From NCBI GenBank assembly GCA_023935145.1, contig CM043699.1:111209036-111273035 (forward strand): a DNA stretch of 64,000 nucleotides, given 5' to 3'. Under the pieces are notes generated by a model that was given only the letters and a program-made list of their open reading frames with translations, did no database searches and had not been told where the DNA came from. Origin of the DNA: Bretschneidera sinensis (Eukaryota > Streptophyta > Magnoliopsida > Brassicales > Akaniaceae). Position numbers and translations under genes: made by a program. The first letter of the stretch is position 1. Every line of letters begins with the position of its first letter. This document shows positions 56,841-64,000 of the stretch, piece after piece.

Positions 56841-59800
56841 AATGCTTTGAATTCTTACTAAAAATCGTTTTTTATTGTTTAATTTAAAGATCTACTCTGG
56901 TGCTTTTGCATAAGAAATAGAAAATTTATCTTATGCGGTAAAAAAAATATATTTTTGATGATAAAATTTATATTTTTAGTTATAAAATACATATATTTAT
57001 TATTAAAATTATTTTTTAAATTTTTTTATTAGCAATATTTTTGTTTTTACTATTGGAATTATAATTTTATTATAAATATATATGTTTTATCACAAAATAT
57101 AATAATTTTTTGAGAGAAAAAAACAATAAACTTCACTTTAATCTAATATTTGTTTGAAAAGCTAAAACCACTTGAAAGCCAGGTAAGTACCTAAAATGCA
57201 TATTCCTGCAACCGTGCAGGTACTTAATTTGCATATTATTTACTACTAATCTTGACTTATAAACCTTCAGAAACCTTCCACAGTAGGAGTATGAGTTTTG
57301 CTTTATTAATAATAATGAGCTGTCTAATCAGTAAAGCTAACAAAAAGTGACAGTGATAGAGAAATTATAGTACTACTAATATCGGTCTTGGCCAGAAAAA
57401 AAACAAAAGCTGAGAGATACAGTTCCAGATGCGTTGGTAATCTCATCTTGAAGAATTTTTGGTAGTATTGGGTATAAATAATGAGTTTTATATAGTATGA
57501 AAATTTGTTTAATAATTTTTTAAAATTATATTAAAATATTTATATATACTCAAATATCATTATTAATAAAAAAATTAATAATTACAATTCAGATATAAGA
57601 AATAATGTTTCAATTTTCGATTTAAGTTGTCATTATTTTAATAGTAAAAAAACTATAAAGTTATTTTCACATTATTGATCTTTTTTCGTTTTCATGTTCT
57701 AATGATATTATAAACCTTATAATTATAATTCGTTTGGGTGAACTCGCCCCACCCAACTCAATTATAAAAAAAGGTATTCGCATAGTGTCAAAGGTCAAGT
57801 GGTAGAAAAAAAAATTATATAAAATTAATTATTATGGTCTACCATCTAATATATATTCATAAAAAAAATTAAAGTTACAAAAAATAAACTCGTTTTGACA
57901 AATTTTATTTTACGATCTAATTAAGTTTTTGTTTTTCATACAAAATTTAATAAGTTTTAAAACCGGTAATGAGAGATAACTTAAATCATACATTAAAGTG
58001 AAAAAAAAATTAGTTGAAATATTTTGTATTTATTCATAATAAAGTTTGATCTTAAATTACTTTTTTGAAAATATTTTTTTCAAAATAGAACTTGAGGAAC
58101 CTCCTATAAGAAACTTTATCCAAGTGTATCCAGAAATAAAGATAAATTACAATTACATTCTCTAAATTTGGCTATAACTACAATTTCATCTAAATTTTAC
58201 AAAATTGACAATTGCATTATGCCAAAAATAGTTAACATAAAACTTGAAAAGACAAAAATATCCACCATTTAAGTTAACAAGAATCATTTATCATATAGTT
58301 TTTCTTTTATCTAAGATTATTTCAATATTAGTCTCCATTTCACCCTAAACCAAGTTTTTGGTTCGTTGTTTATGATTTAAATGGACAAATAATGAATGAT
58401 GTAAATGGAAAAAAATTAACATTCTCCACTTCAAATGAATAAATAATTGTATATATATATATATAATGTTCGATTGTGGGGAAAATGTTGTTTTTGAAGA
58501 ATTAAATTGTAATTATGTCAAACTTGAAGGATGCCAATATTATTTACCCATAATATAATTAACTTAAAATCTTTTTTTGCTTGGAATTACCATAAAATTA
58601 GATAATGAAGTTGACTAGACATGTCTGAATTCTGGACAAAATTAAATATAAGGGACAATTTAATTCTTATCTGAAATAGTTCAAAACATTAAAGGCACCA
58701 ATGTCACAGTAAAGAACACCCTCCTAATTCTTTTCTCTCTCTAATAATACTAAATTGTTTTTATTTCTTATGTATAATCAAAAGTAATATTACTATTTCA
58801 AAAGCTTCATTCACAATCTTTAATTTGGATAAATGTTATATGCTCATCCTCCACTTGCTAATTTTGCTAAGCTTTTGTCTTGTCTCTTCTTTAACAATAA
58901 AAGGAGATGATGTCTTAAACTTTAATTTTGAGGCATAATTAAAAGCACCTTGTGCATTGTAAAAACAAAGTTCTATTTTGGTGCATACTTAGATATCGTG
59001 CTTTATTATTATATAAAATAATTAAAGTTAAAGTTGCTTCAAAAAATTAAACGCGACAAAATTTTTAAGGCGAAAGGAGTATTTTTTTTAGTAAAATAAT
59101 ATATTTGATGATTAAAAAAAATATATTCGATGGAAAAGCTAATACAATTAATAGTATTTTTTATCATTAAATGTATTGCTTACTGTCCGATATATTTTTT
59201 TTCCATCTAATATATTGTTTTGCAAGAAAATGTAACTAGTAAGGCATGGTGCTTCACTTTAAGTGAGTCACATAAAATCCATCTTTAATTTATAATGTGA
59301 AAATTGTAAGATTTGGAAAAAATGTGATTGCTAAGGTGACGTGTTGAAAAATAAAGTAATTTGTCTTATCCTTACATCTTTTGATAAAAACACATATTAA
59401 AATGGTAAAATTTATATTTATGGTGGTAAAATAAATATTTTTGGTGATATATACATATATATTATTTTATCATCAATGCTTCTAATAAAAAAAACATATA
59501 AATAAAAATATATGTATAAAAAAATTACTTTGACGGCAAAATTTATATTTTTAATGATAAATATATAAATTTATCATAAAAAATATATATTTTACCATAA
59601 AATATATTATTAAGAGAAACTACCTCATGTTTTGAAGACACTTTAGACACCACTTGAAAAGAGAGGTTCAACTTCTTCTATTTTGGTTTGTTTATTTTAT
59701 TTTATTTTATTTTTTGCGTAGAGAGGTCCAACTTCCCATTTTCTATAAGAATACGCTAAAACATGCACCTCAGACATATACATGCGGCTCCGAAACTTGA

Positions 59801-60440
59801 GATTTTTTTTTTTCAAAAACCTGAGCCATAACATTTAGGGGTAAAAACAAAAAGGATAAATTATACCACGCCACCTTATTGTTTGTAAATATTACAGTAA
59901 GCTGCGACATGTTTCTAATACCTATATTGCAGTCCCAATGACCACATAAGAAAAATTATTCTAAGCAAGATGCTTTTTTTTATTGGAGGGAACAAATATT
60001 TTGTCAAGTTGAGTGACTAAAACACCCCTCATTAATTTAACTTTGTTGAAACACTCTAATCGTTTATTCAATTTGATCATTTATTTCATCTCTTCATCTT
60101 CATATTGTCAAAATGGCTTCCCAAAATAAAAAATGATCCAAGCAAACAAAACCCAAAGTGCAAATCGACAACAAAACTCATGTAGAAGAGTATGATTTAA
60201 AAAGATTAAGCTCAAAAATAAGAGATTTAAAGTGCAATTTAAATCATTGAAATTTAAAAAAATTTTGAATTAAAAATTCTAAATTTTGGTGATTTAAATC
60301 ACATTTAAGCAATTCTCAAACAAAATTGTACAACATATTATAAATTCAAATACGTGTTTGAAGCAGGGATTTAAGTTGCAAAAAATGAAGAAAAGTCTAT
60401 AAATTAAAGATATTAAATTGCTTGAAAGGTAAATTACAAT
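56841..60440. other. AT-rich intergenic DNA
   Basis: No gene was found. Low-complexity AAATATAT/TTTACCAT words recur, especially at 56940-57080 and 59395-59600. A TA run lies at 58451-58465. A short direct repeat, AGGTANGTACCT/AGGTACTTAA with TGCATATT, lies at 57180-57240. Confidence 0.4.
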
Positions 60441-60469
60441 AAACAAATAACTTCACTTGAACTATACAT

Positions 60470-60860
60470 AATGCAAAGGCTTCATGACAGACACCTGGTC
60501 AATGCTGTGCCTAAATAACTGCCATGAACTTGCTGACTGCATAATGGCTAAAACCGCAACAGCCAATTACTCCATTTCGACAAGTGCTTGCTCCAAGTGA
60601 GAGAATGATGAAACTCACCGTTTCATTAAAGCATCACGTGATAATTCACAATAGCCAAAACGCACAACATCAATAATTCTTCAGCTCCTCTGCACGTGCA
60701 GCAGCTCCTTAGGCTTCTCAAAGCTCTTCTTCTTTTCTGACCGACTTTAATGGACAAAGGAAGGTAGTCTTCAATTTCCTTTATTCCGCAGCTCCAATCT
60801 TCTAAGTTGATTGACACCGAGGTTGTCAATACCGCGTCCATTTGCGCTATTTGGATAAAA
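60470..60860 (-). other. Higher-GC segment with an unassigned 71-residue open frame
   Basis: This segment is less AT-rich than its surroundings. On the minus strand an open frame runs 60841-60626 with a Met start and an RRRALRSLRSCC-rich middle. It resembles no family I know. The palindrome CTGCACGTGCAG (about 60691) and ATCACGTGAT (about 60632) both contain CACGTG or CACGTGA G-box-like cores. It could be a decayed promoter or gene fragment. Coding status is doubtful. Confidence 0.25.
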
Positions 60861-60954
60861 CTTTTCAGTTTTTATCTAAATATACATTATAATAACTTGA
60901 TATATGCCGATTATTGGCCCAACAACAAGATAAAAAAACTTAATTTATTGGCTC

Positions 60955-61399
60955 AAAAGTCTAAGTAAATTGTTAGAAGTAACTCACATGATGGATTATA
61001 TACAAATCAAACATTGCATACATTTCTAACGTGGGATTGATTTATCACAATCTCCATCATTCAAATCCACAATATTCACCTAATAAATGTTGAATTCTTG
61101 TGGCCTAGGTCCATCAGATCCACCACAAGGGATGTGGGTTTTCGAAGGCCTAGGCCCACCATGTTGTTGCCATTGTTCCCCTGCTCACCTCATCGGATCG
61201 AGGGTCTACATCGCATAATGCATAGCCTGTTCCGACATGGTTGGCATACTTCGAGGGATAACTTCTCTAATATCACTTATAAGAATCCGACCCATTAGGT
61301 CAAAAATTTAAGTCCAAATTGTTGGTAGTAATCCATATGGTGAATTATTTACGGATCAAACGCTACATACATATCTAATGTGGAATGAAGTATCACAAT
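60955..61399. repeat. Direct repeats of about 100 bp around a 240-bp spacer
   Basis: Copy 1 (60955-61051) and copy 2 (61292-61399) share GTCAAAA/CTCAAAA, AAATTGTT, ATCAAAC, ATACAT and TATCACAAT in the same order. The spacer is more GC-rich (GGCCTAGG, CCACCATG) and has no known retrotransposon primer site. A miniature LTR element or two nested LTR remnants are possible. Confidence 0.5.
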
Positions 61400-61689
61400 T
61401 ATACAAAAATAAACCACAATAAAATCATCACTATACAAGCATAGAATGAAAAGATAAATGAAATAGCCAACACTAAATCATACTTATCATTCCAAATCAT
61501 CAATTTTAATTTTTGAGTAATGAAATACTCATGAATTGTGAAAGAGTATTGAAAAAAGGATAGGAAATTGAATGTTTAATCTTAAAACACCTAAATTTAG
61601 CATTAAAATTATAAAATCACCACTAAATTAAGTGTCAGATGGAAACAAATCTAAATAGATCGAAACAGATAGTAAAATGAAACAATGAG

Positions 61690-61781
61690 CTCAATGCGGT
61701 GTTTTGATTTCGCTTGCGGAATTGAAATATTCCGACCATTTCAATAGAGGAATTGACAAACTTGATTGACACCCACCCCTG
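61690..61781. mobile_element. Right end of a decayed hAT-like element
   Basis: The segment ends GACACCCACCCCTG, which reversed is CAGGGGTGGGTGTC, a common hAT terminus. The adjacent GGAATTGAAATATTCCG words are typical subterminal repeats of such elements. The matching left end was not located. Confidence 0.35.
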
Positions 61782-61946
61782 GATTTATATATGTTCAAAA
61801 TTTAATAAATTTGACATGGGTAGTTAGTTGTTGCTAAAATTTAATTTACTCTCTTCATATTTTAATATCATATACAATGACAATATTTGGCTTTAATTTA
61901 AAGTCAACTTTAAATTGAAATTTATATTTTTCAAATTAGTCAATAA

Positions 61947-61985
61947 TTTAATAAAATAAAATAAAATAAAATAAAATAAAATAAT
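61947..61985. repeat. (AAAAT)n pentanucleotide repeat
   Basis: About seven AAAAT units in tandem. Confidence 0.9.
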
Positions 61986-61999
61986 TTATTAATTAATGC

Positions 62000-62999
62000 T
62001 TAATTATTATTTAATAAGATTTGATTCACTTTGATTAAATTTTTGATAAATTTTTAAAAATAAATTATTATTTAAAATTGGCTTAAACTAGACTAAAACA
62101 TTATCAATAATATATATACATATAAGATTAAGATCTTCTCTAATAACTTAGATAAATTTTTTTTAATTGTATTATTAGATGAATACCACGTTAATATAAA
62201 AAAAATTTCTTAAAATTACTTCACTCATATATATATATATATATATACACGTACGTATTTAGTTGCATCAGTGCATGTTGTATTGTTGCATTTGGACCGT
62301 TTTGGGAAAAAGAATTCAATAAATTCTCTCTTTCTCACTCTTCTGAAAAGTCTACATCAGCGGTGCAGCAGTACCCAGTGCAATCTCCCACACAAAAGAG
62401 GTGTAACAGACTTGGCCTCAAGTTATTTAAGCACTCCATTTTGAACCAAAAGATATATCACGCACTCCATCAATTCATAAGAGAGAAAATTGCCTTCTTT
62501 TTCAAATATTATATATAAAAAATTATATCAATTTTGAACAAAAATTGCTTAAAACTTGCTCAATTTCATCCAGGATTTATTAAAAAATCAAACATGTATG
62601 CCTTTCAACAAATTTTTTAAGAAAACATAATTGATTGAATATTTTTTTAATACGTATGACGATAGTATGTGTTTTAACCCCTTCAAAAATTGTGATCTAA
62701 CATTAAAAATAAGCTTAATTTTAAAAAATAGTTTGGAGTTAATTTTTTTTTTTAAAAATAATTTTGAGTTTTTTGGTAAAAAATACTTCGCAATATATTT
62801 CTATTAGTTAAAAATACACACTATTAACTTATCATAAGATATTTTTCATTAACAGAAACATATCGATTTGTCACCAACAAATTACAAAGTATTTTTTGTT
62901 AAAAAAAAATCTGAGTGTACTTTTTAAAAATGAAATCAACTCCAACTTATTTTTTTAATTACACCTTGAAAATAAAATAAAATAATATTAGATGATTAA
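62000..62999. other. AT-rich spacer with a decayed MITE copy
   Basis: No gene was found. At about 62700-62970 the words ATATTTCTATTAG, AACAGAAACATATC and TTTTTTAATTACA mark a decayed copy of the palindromic MITE family best seen at 44662-44930. A TA run lies at 62227-62247. Confidence 0.45.
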
Positions 63000-63720
63000 T
63001 GGCGGTAGCCCCCTGGAAATGACAAGAAAACCCCGGGAGCCTGACAGCAATGCCCCCAATTGTCGCAGTCACACAGACTCTTAACTGAAGTTAGCACTGT
63101 TTTCCTTTCTTTAAAGGCAGAGTCGAAGTTACAGAAAAGAGAGAGAAAGAGAGAGAGATGGATCAATGACCAACTGAGAGGAAAGGCAAAAGGAATGAGA
63201 GAGACTTGATAGAAGAGACATGTGATTTACCTTTCTCTCCCTCTCTCTCTCTCTCTGTTAATGAAGAGTCCCATGACTGGAAAGAAAGAAAGGGAAGGAA
63301 AGAAGAGCGTGTACGTGTGTGTCAGGTGGGTAACAGTTGGCACGAGGGAGTCAGTGCTGCACCTCTGCATATAAAACAGTGAGCTTAATTAAGTACTAAA
63401 AACAGACAAAACCAAATTAAGAGGAGAGACAGATCATGGTTTCTGCCACGTGTCGAGTACATAAGCGTTTCTGTTGAAAGAGGGTGTGGGGGGCGTTTCT
63501 ATTCTACGTGGTCGTACGGTTTCTTAGCCGTTATTTAGTAGTACTGTTGTTAGTAGCAAAAGAGAGGGAAAGTCTGTCTCTCTCTCTGTCCTCTTCCTTC
63601 TCCCTGCCATTGTGGGGTTGATGGGTTGAAAGGTTGAATGGTCAGGTCATACGTCTACATCACATCTCTTCACATGCAAATCCTTGTCTTGTCAATTCAT
63701 TTGGAATCAACAAACAAAAC
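63000..63720 (+). promoter_or_regulatory. Possible promoter and leader of a gene beyond the right edge
   Basis: Base composition changes sharply here to a less AT-rich sequence with GA/CT tracts (63140-63175, 63230-63258, 63575-63600). A TATA-box-like TATAAAA lies at 63370-63376. CCACGTGTC (63446-63454) and TACGTGG (63505-63511) are ABRE/G-box-like elements; they lie downstream of the TATA-like site, so the start point is uncertain. A 13-codon frame (63436-63477) is too short to call. No known microRNA was recognised. Strand is inferred from the TATA-like word only. Confidence 0.35.
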
Positions 63721-63759
63721 CCACTTCCAAACAACTTGCTTTATACATTTGTAAGTGTG

Positions 63760-63816
63760 TGTATATATATATACACATTTGTAAGTATTTAGTGTGTATA
63801 TATATATATATATATA
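63760..63816. repeat. Paired GTGTGTATATATATA microsatellite blocks
   Basis: Two GTGTATATATATATA blocks are separated by ACACATTTGTAAGTATTTAGT, and TTTGTAAGT occurs before each block. This looks like a short local duplication. Confidence 0.7.
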
Positions 63817-64000
63817 ATTAATCATAGACTGTTATGAGATTTTTTAATCAATTTAAATTAATCATAATTGAAGTTTAAAAATATAATAATATATTTTTAA
63901 TATAAAAAAGTACAATTATAGTTTACCCCGAATTATAATCATGTTTTTGTAATTTTGCAGAAAAAATTAACCATTGACTTAAAATAGAATAGATGTAAAT

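Noticed and set aside
63120..63260. Possible miR156-like text (AGAAGAGA near GA-rich tracts)
   Set aside because: The match to miR156 does not extend beyond AGAAGAGA, and no complementary arm forming a good hairpin was seen.
63436..63477. 13-codon frame after the TATA-like word
   Set aside because: Too short to support as coding without expression evidence.
1..64000. CRISPR array, bacterial operon or phage-like system
   Set aside because: Spliced genes, plant retrotransposons and AT-rich intergenic DNA show a plant nuclear context; no regularly spaced repeat array is present.

Overview
The window is nuclear DNA of a flowering plant, almost certainly a eudicot. It is AT-rich and full of Ty1/copia and Ty3/gypsy (including Athila-type) retrotransposons, hAT elements, MITEs and SINE-like retroposons. 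It carries three intact genes with plant gene architecture. They are, left to right, an intronless nuclear group II intron maturase (12416-14767, +), a seven-exon DUF248 methyltransferase of the PMT6/PMT7 clade (25191-32013, +) and a nine-exon membrane-anchored short-chain dehydrogenase/reductase (36842-40472, -). To my knowledge the same three families lie side by side in Arabidopsis (At5g04050 nMAT3, At5g04060 PMT7, At5g04070 SDR). I therefore read this as a conserved microsyntenic block expanded by transposons. The species cannot be named from the sequence.

Layout. 1-3285: the 3' end of a decayed Ty3/gypsy element, with a broken integrase and a long LTR. 3286-4673: decayed repeats. 4674-10122: a roughly 2.7 kb non-coding tandem duplication. 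Its second copy runs into a possible hAT element (9923-11471) that holds a solo LTR (10381-11032). 12416-14767: the maturase gene. 15993-16165: a MITE. 16706-21084: a complete but dead copia element with both LTRs. About 22810-24254: a PPR pseudogene split by a 231-bp solo LTR. 25191-32013: the methyltransferase gene, with a SINE-like insert in intron 2 and an 882-bp hAT element in intron 4. 34648-36385: a non-processed squalene epoxidase pseudogene (-). 36842-40472: the SDR gene, whose leader probably extends by splicing to about 43.8 kb. 40988-41090: an isolated SAPS-like exon. 42921-43012: a tRNA-like SINE. 44271-44930: two MITEs. 45283-45797: a solo LTR with a perfect target duplication. 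45940-55764: an internally deleted hAT element that was split by an 8.7 kb Athila-type element (46052-54726). From 55765 on the DNA is mostly AT-rich and non-genic, with small repeats. A more GC-rich, promoter-like stretch at 63000-63720 may belong to a gene beyond the right edge.

The genes do not form one pathway. The maturase should act in mitochondrial intron splicing. The methyltransferase should act in the Golgi, probably on cell-wall polysaccharide. The SDR is an NAD(P)-dependent oxidoreductase held in a membrane. No new defence or metabolic system is evident. The more unusual signals are nested insertions with matching target duplications, a recurring palindromic motif (TGCGMTCGAGCGCA type) in the LTRs and internal region of the Athila-type element, the tandem duplication, and catalytic-residue changes in the copia element. 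Exon borders, element borders and similarities were read by eye; no alignment or database search was run.
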